A stretch of DNA of 64,000 nucleotides from DATKWD01 sp035529695 (lineage in GTDB: Bacteria > Actinomycetota > Acidimicrobiia > Acidimicrobiales > Salinilacustritrichaceae), in assembly GCA_035529695.1 (NCBI GenBank), contig DATKWD010000074.1:1-64000 (forward strand), written 5' to 3'. Below are positions 53,299 to 62,098 of the stretch, one piece after another. The notes beneath the pieces are model-generated. The model saw only the letters and a program-made list of their open reading frames with translations, did no database searches and was not told where the DNA came from. The position numbers were made by a program, and so were the translations under genes. Positions within the stretch are counted from its first letter, which is position 1, and each line of letters starts with the position of its first letter.

Positions 53299-54942
53299 GT
53301 GACCAAGCACATTTTCGTGACGGGTGGGGTGGCGAGTTCGCTGGGGAAGGGCCTGACGGCATCCTCGCTGGGCAGGCTGCTCAAGGCACGGGGCCTTCGG
53401 GTCACGATGCAGAAGCTCGATCCCTACATCAACGTCGATCCCGGGACCATGAACCCGTTCGAACACGGTGAGGTGTTCGTCACCGACGACGGGGGTGAGA
53501 CCGATCTCGACCTTGGCCACTACGAGCGCTTCATCGACGAGAAGCTGACGAAGGACTCGAACGCCACGACCGGCTCGATCTACTCGCAGGTGCTCGCCGC
53601 CGAGCGACGCGGCGACTACCTCGGCAAGACCGTGCAGGTCATTCCGCACGTGACCGACGAGATCAAGCGCCGCATCACCCGGCTGGCCACCGACGACGTC
53701 GATGTGGTCATCACCGAGGTCGGGGGCACCGTCGGTGACATCGAGATCCTCCCCTTCCTCGAAGCGATCCGTCAGTTCCGGCTCGACGTAGGACGCGACA
53801 ACGTCTGCTACGTGCATGTCACGCTCATTCCGTACATCGGGCCGTCTGGCGAACAGAAGACCAAGCCGACGCAGCACTCGGTCACCGAGCTCAGGAGCCG
53901 AGGCATTCAGCCCGACGCCATCGTCTGCCGCAGCGCCGACCCCATCGACGGCGATCTGAAGCGCAAGATCTCGAACCTGTGCGACGTGCCGATCGGTGGC
54001 GTGGTGAACGCGGCCGATGCCGGCAACCTGTACGAGATCCCGCTCGTCTTGCATGAAGAGGGCCTCGACAACTGGGTCTGTGACATCCTTCGCTTCGAGG
54101 GCGACCCCGATCTCGCCGAGTGGGAGGCGCTGGTCGAGACCATCGATGCCGCTGACACGCCTGTCAAGATCGGCATCATCGGCAAGTACGTCAGCCTCCA
54201 GGACGCGTATCTGTCGGTGGTCGAGGCCACCAAGCACGGCGGCTACAGCCAGGGCGCCAAGATCGAGTTCGACTGGATCCAGGCCGAGGACGTCGAGGGC
54301 CTCCTCGCCGCCGGGCGTCTCCGCGAACTCGACGGGATCATCATCCCCGGTGGCTTCGGCGAGCGCGGCACCGAGGGCAAGATCGCGGCAGCCGGCTACG
54401 CCCGCGAGCAGCAGATCCCGTGTCTCGGACTGTGCCTCGGCCTTCAGATGATGACGATCGACTTCGCCCGCAACGTCCTCGGCATGGCCGGCGCCAACTC
54501 CAGCGAGATGGACCCTTCGACGCCGTATCCGGTCATCGACCTGATGGACTCGCAGCGTGACGTCACCGACATGGGCGGGACAATGCGCCTCGGTGCCTAC
54601 ATCGCCAAGCTCGAGCCCGGCTCGAAGGTAGCGGTGGCCTACGGTGAGGAGGTCGTCTCCGAGCGGCACCGGCATCGCTACGAGTTCAACCCCAAGTACC
54701 GGTCGCGGTTCGAGGCGGAGGGCTTTCGCTGCTCGGGCACCTCGCCCGACGGTCGTCTCGTCGAGTTCATCGAGCTCGACGATCACCCGTTCTGGATCGG
54801 CACGCAGGCGCATCCCGAGTTCCAGAGCAGGCCGAACCGACCGTCGCCGCTGTTCCGCGAGTTCGCGGCCGCAGCCCTCTCGAGGGCCGAGGGTCGGGCG
54901 CCACATCTCTTCAAGATCGAACCCGAACGCACCTCCGTCTGA
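53299..54942 (+). CDS. pyrG: CTP synthase
   Basis: Converts UTP to CTP with ATP and glutamine. 547 residues: synthetase domain 1-270 (FVTGGVASSLGKGLTASSLG, QKLDPYINVDPGTMNPFEHG, TEVGGTVGDIE) and class I glutamine amidotransferase domain (GGFGERGTEGK; CLGLCLGLQ with nucleophile Cys379; HPEFQSRP near residue 515). GTG start, likely leaderless. Followed after 7 bases by the Nudix gene as in M. tuberculosis (Rv1699-Rv1700). Confidence 0.97.
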   Translation: MTKHIFVTGGVASSLGKGLTASSLGRLLKARGLRVTMQKLDPYINVDPGTMNPFEHGEVFVTDDGGETDLDLGHYERFIDEKLTKDSNATTGSIYSQVLAAERRGDYLGKTVQVIPHVTDEIKRRITRLATDDVDVVITEVGGTVGDIEILPFLEAIRQFRLDVGRDNVCYVHVTLIPYIGPSGEQKTKPTQHSVTELRSRGIQPDAIVCRSADPIDGDLKRKISNLCDVPIGGVVNAADAGNLYEIPLVLHEEGLDNWVCDILRFEGDPDLAEWEALVETIDAADTPVKIGIIGKYVSLQDAYLSVVEATKHGGYSQGAKIEFDWIQAEDVEGLLAAGRLRELDGIIIPGGFGERGTEGKIAAAGYAREQQIPCLGLCLGLQMMTIDFARNVLGMAGANSSEMDPSTPYPVIDLMDSQRDVTDMGGTMRLGAYIAKLEPGSKVAVAYGEEVVSERHRHRYEFNPKYRSRFEAEGFRCSGTSPDGRLVEFIELDDHPFWIGTQAHPEFQSRPNRPSPLFREFAAAALSRAEGRAPHLFKIEPERTSV

Positions 54943-54949
54943 GTCTCGT

Positions 54950-55489
54950 GTGAGCCCGTTCCGTCAGACCGGCTCGCGGTCGGTGTACTCGGGCTTCGTG
55001 ATCGGGGTGGAGGTAGGGACCTTCGTCGGCCCCGACGGCGTGGCCTTCGACCGCGACATCGTGCGTCACCCCGGCGCGGTGTCGGTGGTGCCCGTGCATG
55101 ACGACGGCAGCGTCACCCTGGTCCGTCAATACCGCGCGGCGCTCGATGCCGACCTGCTCGAGATCCCGGCGGGAAAGCGCGACCTGCCCGGCGAGGATCC
55201 TGCCGTGACCGCGACCCGCGAGCTGGCCGAGGAAGTCGGCCTCGGCGCCGCGGACGTCACGCTTCTCGCCCAATTCCACAACTCGCCGGGCTTCAGCGAC
55301 GAACACTCCTTCGTGTTCCTCGCCACGGGGCTCACCGAAGTCGGCCACGATCGACAGGGTCCCGAGGAACAAGCGCTCGAGGTGGTCCGGTTCGCACTCG
55401 AGGATGTCCCGGCGCTCATCGCATCCGGCGACCTCACCGACGCGAAGTCCATCATCGGGCTCACCCTCGCGCTCCAGCGGCTCCGCTGA
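54950..55489 (+). CDS. ADP-ribose pyrophosphatase (Nudix)
   Basis: 179 residues. The full Nudix box GEDPAVTATRELAEEVGL is intact, preceded by the substrate loop LLEIPAGKRDLP and followed by PGFSDEHSFVFLATGL, a layout of ADP-ribose pyrophosphatases. It hydrolyses ADP-ribose to AMP and ribose 5-phosphate. GTG 54950. It is followed 2 bases later by xerD, matching Rv1700-Rv1701 order. Confidence 0.9.
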   Translation: MSPFRQTGSRSVYSGFVIGVEVGTFVGPDGVAFDRDIVRHPGAVSVVPVHDDGSVTLVRQYRAALDADLLEIPAGKRDLPGEDPAVTATRELAEEVGLGAADVTLLAQFHNSPGFSDEHSFVFLATGLTEVGHDRQGPEEQALEVVRFALEDVPALIASGDLTDAKSIIGLTLALQRLR

Positions 55490-55491
55490 CC

Positions 55492-56424
55492 ATGGGCGGC
55501 GTCGACGCGGCTTTGCTACCGATCGAGGTCGAGGAGTTCCTGGTTCACCTGGTCGCCGAGCGTGGCCGCGCGGCGTCGACCCTCGTGGCGTATCGCCGCG
55601 ACCTGGCGAGGTACGCAGGATGGCTGGCCGAGCGCGACGAGGTCGTGGCGTCAGCGTCCGAGGACGATCTCGTCGACTACCTCCGCTCTCTCCAGGCCCA
55701 GGGCAGGGCTCCGGCGAGTGTGAAGCGGAGCATGGTCGCCGTGCGCGGGCTGCACCGGTTCCTCGCCGCCGAAGATCCCACGATCCTCGACCCTGCATCC
55801 GCGGTCCGTCCGCCGCCCGTTGCCGCGGGTCTCCCGAAGGCCTTGACCGAGGACGAGGTCGAGCGCTTGCTCGATTCGCTCGTCGGCGACGAGCCCGTCA
55901 CCCGTCGCGACCGAGCACTCCTCGAGCTCCTCTACGGAACCGGCATCCGGATCTCCGAGGCCGTGGCGGTCTCGCTCGGTGACCTCGACCTCGTCGAACT
56001 GCTGCTGCGAGTGACTGGCAAGGGCGACAAGGAACGCATCGTGCCCCTCGGCAGCATGGCCAGCGATGCCCTCGTCGCCTGGCTCGAGCCGGGCGGCCGT
56101 GAACGACTCGCCCCGGCCCAGTGGAGGCGACGCGGAGATGCCGAGGCGCTGTTCCTCAACCAGCGCGGTGGGCGACTGAGCCGTCAGGGTGGTTGGCTGG
56201 TGGTCAAACAGCACGCGAAGCGCGTCGGGCTCGACGACCGACTCAGCCCGCACGTCCTGCGGCACTCGTGCGCCACACACATGCTCGATCACGGCGCCGA
56301 CATCCGTGCCGTGCAGGAGTTGTTGGGGCACGCGTCGATCTCCACCACGCAGGTGTACACGAAGGTGTCCGACGAGCGGCTGGTCGAGGCGTATCGCGCC
56401 GCGCATCCCCGGGCCATCGCCTGA
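55492..56424 (+). CDS. xerD: site-specific tyrosine recombinase XerD
   Basis: Resolves chromosome dimers at dif with XerC. 310 residues: SAM-like core-binding domain 12-95 (EEFLVHLVAERGRAASTLVAYRRDL) and catalytic domain 115-305. Catalytic residues are R153 (GTGIRISEA), K180 or K177 (TGKGDKER), H254-x-x-R257 (HVLRHSCATH), H280 (ELLGHASI) and Y289 (TQVYTKV). Chromosomal setting and full length argue for the housekeeping enzyme and not an integrase. Confidence 0.93.
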   Translation: MGGVDAALLPIEVEEFLVHLVAERGRAASTLVAYRRDLARYAGWLAERDEVVASASEDDLVDYLRSLQAQGRAPASVKRSMVAVRGLHRFLAAEDPTILDPASAVRPPPVAAGLPKALTEDEVERLLDSLVGDEPVTRRDRALLELLYGTGIRISEAVAVSLGDLDLVELLLRVTGKGDKERIVPLGSMASDALVAWLEPGGRERLAPAQWRRRGDAEALFLNQRGGRLSRQGGWLVVKQHAKRVGLDDRLSPHVLRHSCATHMLDHGADIRAVQELLGHASISTTQVYTKVSDERLVEAYRAAHPRAIA

Positions 56425-56425
56425 G

Positions 56426-56446
56426 CCCTGCGGCACCCTTGCAGGG
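56426..56446 (+). terminator. hairpin after xerD
   Basis: CCCTGC and GCAGGG with a 9-base loop, followed by GTTTCCC. Placed directly after the xerD stop and before a new promoter. Confidence 0.45.
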
Positions 56447-56479
56447 GTTTCCCGATCCGACTGGCCGCACCGTCCGCTG

Positions 56480-56485
56480 TACGCT
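56480..56485 (+). promoter_or_regulatory. -10 box TACGCT of the DksA-like gene
   Basis: TACGCT lies 8 bases before ATG 56494; leaderless arrangement. Confidence 0.5.
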
Positions 56486-56493
56486 GCCGCACC

Positions 56494-56817
56494 ATGACCG
56501 ACAAGGCGGCAAAGACGCGTGCGGCGCTCGAGGAAGAGCGGACCCACCTGGTCCACCAGATCGACGAGTTGACCGCCGGCGGCGAGATCGAACTCGACTT
56601 CGACGGCAACTTCGCAGATTCGGGTCAGGTCGCGGCCGAGCAGGGCGAGAACAAGGTGCTGGCCGAATCGCTCCAGGATCAACTCGACGACGTGCAGAGC
56701 GCGCTCTCGAAGATCGCCGAGGGCACCTATGGGCTGTGCGTGAAGTGTGGCAACCAGATCGGTGAGGCGCGGCTCGAAGCCATGCCCGCGACCCCGTACT
56801 GCATCGACCACGCCTGA
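56494..56817 (+). CDS. DksA/TraR-type zinc-finger protein
   Basis: 107 residues. A helical hairpin (residues 5-75, ALEEERTHLVHQIDEL and QDQLDDVQSALSKIAEG) leads into a zinc finger LCVKCGNQIGEARLEAMPAT with C82, C85, C103 and H106 (YCIDHA), so the fourth ligand is His instead of the usual Cys. DksA-like proteins bind the secondary channel of RNA polymerase; actinobacterial versions of this size are poorly studied. The acidic loop residues DFDGNFADSG at 35-44 sit at the tip. Own promoter; followed 10 bases later by the HD gene. Confidence 0.88.
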   Translation: MTDKAAKTRAALEEERTHLVHQIDELTAGGEIELDFDGNFADSGQVAAEQGENKVLAESLQDQLDDVQSALSKIAEGTYGLCVKCGNQIGEARLEAMPATPYCIDHA

Positions 56818-56827
56818 GGGTCGCGAC

Positions 56828-57343
56828 GTGGGCTGGGGGCACCTCGCGCGCCGGTTCTTCGGCTCCCTGTGGCCATCGGGTCCTCCGGCCCCCGAGGGTG
56901 CTTGGGCCGAGTCTCAGATGTCCGATCGCGAGGTGCTGCTGTGGCGCCGCATGTCCGGTCCCGACCGTCGTCACGCTGTCGGCGTCGCTCGCGAGGTCGA
57001 ACGCGTCCTCGGTGACGAGGCGACTCGGCCGATCCTCGTTGCTGCGCTTCTGCACGACGTCGGCAAGATCGAGTCGGAGCTCGGCACGTTCGGGCGGGTC
57101 GTGGCCACGCTCGCGGGCAAGGCGGCCGGGCGGGAGATGGCGCGAGAGTGGCAGCGAGGCAAGGGGTTCACTCGCCGAACCGGCCTCTACCTTCGACACG
57201 ACGCGCTCGGAGCGGACCTGCTCACCATGGCGGGCAGCGACCCGCTGGTCATCGCATGGGCGGGTCAGCACCATCGCGACCGGTCCGACTGGACCGTCGA
57301 CCAGCCGACGGCCGATGTGCTCAAGGCAGCGGACGGCGACTGA
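56828..57343 (+). CDS. HD-domain hydrolase
   Basis: 171 residues with an HD metal-binding core: RRHAVGVAREVERVL (H49), LVAALLHDVGKIES (H76-D77) and AWAGQHHRDRS. HD proteins are metal-dependent phosphohydrolases acting on nucleotides or cyclic dinucleotides; the substrate here is unknown. GTG 56828 follows GAGGG. The region before residue 30 (LARRFFGSLWPSGPPAPEG) is common in actinobacterial members. Convergent with trpS, 9 bases apart. Confidence 0.82.
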   Translation: MGWGHLARRFFGSLWPSGPPAPEGAWAESQMSDREVLLWRRMSGPDRRHAVGVAREVERVLGDEATRPILVAALLHDVGKIESELGTFGRVVATLAGKAAGREMAREWQRGKGFTRRTGLYLRHDALGADLLTMAGSDPLVIAWAGQHHRDRSDWTVDQPTADVLKAADGD

Positions 57344-57352
57344 AGGTTCGCT

Positions 57353-58333
57353 TCAGCGGAGGCCGATCGCTCGGTGCGCCTTGGCGAGGGTCAGGTGGGC
57401 TCGCTCGCGGGCACGGTCGGCGCCGACCGCCATCAGGCGACGAGTCTCCGCCGGGTCGGCCTCGAGCTCGGCATAGCGCCGCTGCACGGGACGCAGGAGC
57501 TCGATCACCGCTTCGGCAGTCGCGGCCTTGAGAGGGCCGTAGAGATCGAACTGGTCGGCCAGCAACTCGGGGTCGGTGGCCGTTGATGCTCCGAGCACGG
57601 AGAGCAGGTTCGAGACGCCGGGCTTGGACTCGACGTCGAAGCGGACCTCGTTGTCGGTGTCGGTCACGGCTCGCTTGATCTTCCTCTCGATGGTCTCGGG
57701 TGCGTCGAGCAGGTCGATGCGGCCGGCGGTCGACGCTTCCTCCGAGCCCGACATCTTGTCGGTGGGGGATTGGAGGTCCATCACGCGAGCGCCGACCGGC
57801 GGGACCACGCCTTCGGGAACGACGAACGTCGCGCCGTAGCGGTGGTTGAACCGTTCGGCCACGGTGCGGGTCAGTTCGATGTGTTGACGCTGGTCGTCGC
57901 CGACCGGCACCTGGGTGGTGTCGTACAGCAGGATGTCGGCCGCCATGAGTGCCGGGTAGCTGAACAACCCACCTGACACGAAGTCGGTCCGATCCGACTT
58001 GTCCTTGAACTGGGTCATCCGGCTGAGTTCGCCGTAACTCGCCGTACAGTCGAGCAGCCAGGCCAACTCGGCGTGTTCGTGGACGTGGGACTGGACGAAC
58101 AGCGTGCAGACGCTCGGATCGAGACCGATGGCCAGCAGGATCTGGCAGAGGCGGTGGGTGCGCTCACGCAGCAGGTCAGGATCCTGCGGGACCGTGAGGG
58201 CATGAAGGTCGACGACGCAGTAGTAGGACAGCTCGGATCGGTGTTGCTGCTCGACCCACTGTCGCAGTGCCCCGAGGTAGTTGCCGAGGTGGACCTCGCC
58301 AGTGGGCTTGATACCTGAGAACACGACTCCCAT
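57353..58333 (-). CDS. trpS: tryptophanyl-tRNA synthetase
   Basis: Class I synthetase charging tRNA-Trp. 326 residues from ATG 58333. HIGH-like motif IKPTGEVHLGNYLGAL (8-23), VPVGDDQRQHIELTR that senses tryptophan, and KMSGSEEASTAG as KMSKS loop near residue 195. The open frame extends farther upstream but only with non-conserved sequence. It is divergent from scpA. Confidence 0.96.
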   Translation of the reverse strand: MGVVFSGIKPTGEVHLGNYLGALRQWVEQQHRSELSYYCVVDLHALTVPQDPDLLRERTHRLCQILLAIGLDPSVCTLFVQSHVHEHAELAWLLDCTASYGELSRMTQFKDKSDRTDFVSGGLFSYPALMAADILLYDTTQVPVGDDQRQHIELTRTVAERFNHRYGATFVVPEGVVPPVGARVMDLQSPTDKMSGSEEASTAGRIDLLDAPETIERKIKRAVTDTDNEVRFDVESKPGVSNLLSVLGASTATDPELLADQFDLYGPLKAATAEAVIELLRPVQRRYAELEADPAETRRLMAVGADRARERAHLTLAKAHRAIGLR

Positions 58334-58411
58334 GGCGGCCAAGGCTGACAGGCCCGGGACGGTCGGTGCCACCGCGATCGAAAGATGGCTCGGCGCCCGC
58401 GCCGGTTGCCC

Positions 58412-58417
58412 TAGAAT
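58412..58417 (+). promoter_or_regulatory. -10 box TAGAAT of scpA
   Basis: TAGAAT lies 7 bases before ATG 58425; leaderless arrangement heading the scpAB operon. Confidence 0.55.
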
Positions 58418-58424
58418 CACATCG

Positions 58425-59204
58425 ATGTCATATGAGGTGCACACCGAGACCTTCGCAGGTCCGTTCGACCTGCTCCTGCATCTCATTCTGCGCGAGCAGG
58501 TCGAGCTCTACGACGTCTCGCTGAGCGACATCGTCGGCGCGTACCTGGCGCACCTCGAGACCCTCGAAGACCTCGATCTCGAGGTCGCGACCGAGTTCCT
58601 GCTCATCGCGGCGACACTCGTCGAGCTCAAGAGCCGCCGGCTGCTCCCCGGTGACCACAACGTGGATCTCGACGACGAGCTGGGCCTCTGGGAGGAGCGC
58701 GATCTCCTGCTGTCCCGACTGGTCGAGTGCAAGACGTTCAAAGACGCCGCTGCGGCACTCCGGCTGATCAGCCGCGACGCGCAGTTGAGCTACCCCCGTA
58801 CCGCCGGGCTCGAGGACGAGTTCCTGGACCTCGCACCGGATCTGCTCGCAGGTGTCAGCCCGGCCGATCTGCGTCGTGCGTTCCTCAAGGCGTCGCAGCC
58901 CAGGCCGGTCCCGATGGTGGATCTCGATCACGTGGCACCGATCCGAGCGTCGGTCACCGATGCGGTGGCCGAACTCCTCGATGAGCTGCCACGGGCCGGG
59001 CGCCTCACGTTCCGGGCACTCACCGCCACCCTGGTCGAGCGTCTCGAGATCGTCGTGCGTTTCCTCGCCGTGCTCGAGATGTACAAGCAGGGCTACATCG
59101 ACCTGCACCAGACCGACCGATTCGGTGATCTGACCATCGTCTGGCTCGGCACCGACGGCGTCGCCGCCGGCGACCTGTCGTTCGTCGACGTCTACGACGG
59201 TTGA
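58425..59204 (+). CDS. scpA: segregation and condensation protein A
   Basis: Kleisin of the bacterial SMC condensin. 259 residues with the N-terminal SMC-neck-binding helix FAGPFDLLLHLILREQVELYDVSLSDI, EDLDLEVATEFLLIAATLVELKSRRLLP, and the C-terminal winged-helix that contacts the Smc head (VVRFLAVLEMYKQGYIDLHQ). No parA homolog precedes it here, unlike Rv1708 in M. tuberculosis. The last bases overlap or abut scpB. Confidence 0.95.
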   Translation: MSYEVHTETFAGPFDLLLHLILREQVELYDVSLSDIVGAYLAHLETLEDLDLEVATEFLLIAATLVELKSRRLLPGDHNVDLDDELGLWEERDLLLSRLVECKTFKDAAAALRLISRDAQLSYPRTAGLEDEFLDLAPDLLAGVSPADLRRAFLKASQPRPVPMVDLDHVAPIRASVTDAVAELLDELPRAGRLTFRALTATLVERLEIVVRFLAVLEMYKQGYIDLHQTDRFGDLTIVWLGTDGVAAGDLSFVDVYDG

Positions 59205-59212
59205 GCACAGCG

Positions 59213-59863
59213 ATGAGCGCCGACGCACAGGCACGCGCGACCCAAGAACACCGCCGGGCCCTCGAGGCGATCCTGATGGTTGCCGACGAGCCCGTCCCGG
59301 TGGGCCTGCTCGCACAGCTCCTCGAACTCGGCGTTGACGAGCTCGAGGCACTGTGCACCGAGTTGGCCAGCGAATACGACGCCACCGATCGGGGTTTCGT
59401 CCTGGTCCGGGTCGGGGGCGGCTACCGATTCCAGAGCCATCCGGCCTGTGCCCCGTACGTCGAACGCTTCGTGCTCGAGGGCCAACACGCCCGGTTGTCT
59501 GCCGCAGCGCTCGAGACGCTGGCGATCGTCGCGTACAAGCAGCCCGTGTCCCGCGGCCAGATCGCATCGGTGCGAGGGGTGAACGTCGACGGCGTCATGA
59601 GGACGCTCAGCCAGCGAGGGTATGTCGAAGAGGTCGCGCGCGACTCCGGGCCAGGCCAGGCGGTGCTGTGGGGCACCACCCAGTTGTTCCTCGAGCGACT
59701 CGGCCTCGACACGCTCGACGAGCTGCCCGCACTCGGTGGCTTCGTGCCGGGCGCCGATGTCTTCGAGCAGCTCGAGGCCGGACTTCGCGTCGAGGCCGAC
59801 ATGATCCTCGACGACGACGACGGGGACGGAACGGCCGCCGCGTCAGCCGACGACGGGGCCTGA
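59213..59863 (+). CDS. scpB: segregation and condensation protein B
   Basis: 216 residues with two winged-helix domains: HRRALEAILMVADEPVPVGLLAQLLEL and ETLAIVAYKQPVSRGQIASVRGVNVDGVMRTL, then GRDSG-like ARDSGPGQAVLWGTTQLFLERLGL. Dimers of ScpB bind ScpA in the SMC complex. The acidic tail DDDDGDGTAAASADDG is unstructured. ATG 59213 is chosen; TTG 59201 overlapping the scpA stop (TTGA) is an equally possible coupled start. Confidence 0.94.
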   Translation: MSADAQARATQEHRRALEAILMVADEPVPVGLLAQLLELGVDELEALCTELASEYDATDRGFVLVRVGGGYRFQSHPACAPYVERFVLEGQHARLSAAALETLAIVAYKQPVSRGQIASVRGVNVDGVMRTLSQRGYVEEVARDSGPGQAVLWGTTQLFLERLGLDTLDELPALGGFVPGADVFEQLEAGLRVEADMILDDDDGDGTAAASADDGA

Positions 59864-59870
59864 CCCGTCC

Positions 59871-60617
59871 GTGGCCGCTGAGCGGCTCCAGAAGGTGCTC
59901 AGTCGAGCGGGGATCGCGTCGAGGCGAGCCGCTGAGATCCTGATCGCCGATGGCAAGGTCACGGTGAACGGTGCCGTGGCGATCCTCGGCGATCGTGCCG
60001 ACCCCGAGACAGACCTCGTCGAGGTCGACGGCGCCCCGGTGACGGTGAACCTCGATCTCGTGCACTACCTGCTCAACAAGCCGGTGGGCACCGTGTCGAC
60101 GGTCGACGACCCTCAGGGCCGACCGACCGTCGTCGAACTCGTACCAGCCGACCCGCCGGTCTACCCGGTGGGTCGCCTCGACCGCGACACCGAGGGGCTG
60201 ATCCTGCTCACCAACAACGGTGAGCTCACCCACCGCCTCACTCACCCGTCGTTCGGCGTCGACAAGGAGTACCTCGCGCACGTCGAGGGCGAACCCTCGC
60301 CGGCCGCGCTGCGCCGGCTGCGCGAAGGGATCGAACTCGATGACGGGTCGACCGCTCCTGCCAGGGCATCGTCGCCGCAGCCCGGATTGATACGGATCAC
60401 GATCCATGAGGGTCGGAACCGGCAGGTGCGCCGAATGTGTGAGGCCATCGGGCATCCGGTGATCCGGCTCGTCCGCACCCGCATCGGCCCCGTTGCCGAT
60501 CGTTCATTGAAGCCGGGTCAGAGCCGCCCGCTCACCGACGGTGAACTGCGTGCCCTCGAGGTCGCGTGCTCGACCCCTGCAGGCCAGCGTCGACCGCCCA
60601 CCGACCCCGCCGCCTGA
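59871..60617 (+). CDS. RsuA/RluB-family rRNA pseudouridine synthase
   Basis: 248 residues. S4 domain at 1-60 (AERLQKVLSRAGIASRRAAEILIADGKV), then the catalytic domain with VGRLDRDTEGLILLTNNGEL, where the Asp of RLDRDT is the nucleophile, and HEGRNRQVRRMCEAIGHPV. It isomerises a uridine in 16S or 23S rRNA. GTG 59871 lies 7 bases after scpB; the scpA-scpB-synthase order is widely conserved. Confidence 0.93.
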   Translation: MAAERLQKVLSRAGIASRRAAEILIADGKVTVNGAVAILGDRADPETDLVEVDGAPVTVNLDLVHYLLNKPVGTVSTVDDPQGRPTVVELVPADPPVYPVGRLDRDTEGLILLTNNGELTHRLTHPSFGVDKEYLAHVEGEPSPAALRRLREGIELDDGSTAPARASSPQPGLIRITIHEGRNRQVRRMCEAIGHPVIRLVRTRIGPVADRSLKPGQSRPLTDGELRALEVACSTPAGQRRPPTDPAA

Positions 60618-60659
60618 CGACCCCCTCGAATCGGGCATTCCGCCCGAAGTGCGACTCGG

Positions 60660-60665
60660 TACGCT
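60660..60665 (+). promoter_or_regulatory. -10 box TACGCT of the chorismate mutase gene
   Basis: TACGCT lies 6 bases before GTG 60672; leaderless arrangement. Confidence 0.5.
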
Positions 60666-60671
60666 CCCCAG

Positions 60672-61034
60672 GTGCCAACCCGAGCGCTCCGCGGAGCCAC
60701 GACCGTCGACACCGACACCGAGCAGCACATCCACGATCGGGTGATCGTGCTGCTGACGACGCTCTTCGAGCGCAATCGGATCGAACACGACGATCTCATC
60801 AGCATCATCTTCACGGCGACCGACGACATCCACTCGACGTTCCCGGCAGCCGCCGCCCGGAGGTTCGGCCTGGGTGATGTGCCCCTCCTGTGTGCGCGCG
60901 AGCTCGAGATCGAGGGCGGCACGCCGCGCTGTGTCCGTGTCCTGATGCACCTCGAGTCATCCGCAGCGAGGTCCGACCTCCACCACGTGTACCTCGAGGG
61001 CGCACGGGGCCTGCGGGACGACCTTCCCGGATGA
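60672..61034 (+). CDS. aroH: chorismate mutase, AroH type
   Basis: Rearranges chorismate to prephenate. 120 residues that closely track the Bacillus subtilis AroH fold: RALRGATTVDTDT with Arg7 in the active site, IIFTATDDIHSTFPAAAARR, VPLLCARELEIEGG with the key Glu, CVRVLMHL with the second Arg, and HHVYLEGARGLRDDL with the active-site Tyr. The AroH class is a trimer and is less common than the AroQ class. It overlaps tyrA by 4 bases (ATGA), so the two catalyse successive steps from one mRNA. Confidence 0.93.
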   Translation: MPTRALRGATTVDTDTEQHIHDRVIVLLTTLFERNRIEHDDLISIIFTATDDIHSTFPAAAARRFGLGDVPLLCARELEIEGGTPRCVRVLMHLESSAARSDLHHVYLEGARGLRDDLPG

Positions 61035-62098
61035 GCTCGCCCCTCCGCCGGGCGGCGGTCGTGGGCACGGGGCTGATCGGCGGATCGATCGGCCTCGGCC
61101 TCCGTCGCGTCGGCTGGCACGTCTCGGGCACCGACCGCGATCCGTCGACCGCCGGCCGGGCGGTCGACCTCGGAGCGATCGACACCATCGGCATCGACGA
61201 GGCCGCCGAGGTGACGTTCGTGGCGACGCCTGTCGGAGCCGTACCCGCCGCCGCACGTGGGGCACTCGCCCAGACTGCAGGAATCGTCACCGACGTCGGG
61301 AGTGTCAAGGACGCGATCGTGCGTGCGGTCGACTCGCCGCGATTCATCGGAGGACATCCGATGGCCGGCTCTGAGCTCGACGGTATCGAGGGGGCTGATC
61401 CCGATCTGTTCGAAGGGGCCGTGTGGGTCCTGACGCCGACGGTCAGCACCGACGATGCGGCCTACAGCGTGCTGCAGTCGGCCGTCAGCTCGCTGGGTGC
61501 CGACGTCGTGGCCCTGCCACCAGCCGACCACGACGCACTCGTTGCCGTGGTGTCGCACGTGCCCCACCTCACCGCCGCAGCGCTCATGCAGTTGGCCGAA
61601 GGCCGGGCGACCGAGCACCAGGCGCTGTTGCGCCTGGCCGCCGGCGGGTTCCGCGACATGACACGCATTGCGTCGGGGCACCCCGGCATCTGGCCCGACA
61701 TCTGCGGCGAGAACCGCGACGCGATCGTCGGCGTCCTCGACGACCTGGTCACGGCGCTCGGTGACCTCCGAGAGATCGTCGCAACCGACGATCGTGGGCG
61801 CCTACTCGAAACGCTCGAGGCGGCACGTCTCGCGCGACAAAACCTCCCGCAGCGAGCATTGCGGCCGGCCGAACTGGTCGAGATGCGGGTGCCGGTTCCC
61901 GACCGTCCCGGCGTTCTCGCCGAGGTCACCACCCTGGCATCGGAGATCGACGTCAACATCTTCGACCTGGAGATCGCGCACTCGAGCGAGGGTGAGCGAG
62001 GGGTGCTGATCCTGGTCGTCGACGCCGCCCTCGCCGACGAGTTCGTCCACCACCTCCACGATCGTGGCTACCGACCCGCAGTCGAGGGGATGTCGTGA
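61031..62098 (+). CDS. tyrA: prephenate dehydrogenase with ACT domain
   Basis: Oxidative decarboxylation of prephenate to 4-hydroxyphenylpyruvate for tyrosine. 355 residues: NAD-binding loop VVGTGLIGGSIGLGLR (10-25), TDVGSVKDAIV, FIGGHPMAGSELDGIEGAD with the catalytic His, and HVPHLTAAALM. A C-terminal ACT domain (about 277-350, MRVPVPDRPGVLAEVTTLAS) suggests feedback control by an aromatic amino acid. Coupled to both neighbours by 4-base overlaps. Confidence 0.94.
   Translation: MSSPLRRAAVVGTGLIGGSIGLGLRRVGWHVSGTDRDPSTAGRAVDLGAIDTIGIDEAAEVTFVATPVGAVPAAARGALAQTAGIVTDVGSVKDAIVRAVDSPRFIGGHPMAGSELDGIEGADPDLFEGAVWVLTPTVSTDDAAYSVLQSAVSSLGADVVALPPADHDALVAVVSHVPHLTAAALMQLAEGRATEHQALLRLAAGGFRDMTRIASGHPGIWPDICGENRDAIVGVLDDLVTALGDLREIVATDDRGRLLETLEAARLARQNLPQRALRPAELVEMRVPVPDRPGVLAEVTTLASEIDVNIFDLEIAHSSEGERGVLILVVDAALADEFVHHLHDRGYRPAVEGMS

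Noticed and set aside
52075..54906. 943-codon open frame on the minus strand across the MraY-like gene and pyrG
   Set aside because: It is antisense to clearly conserved genes, rich in Arg/Gly/His/Glu without fold pattern, and arises from GC-rich third-codon bias.
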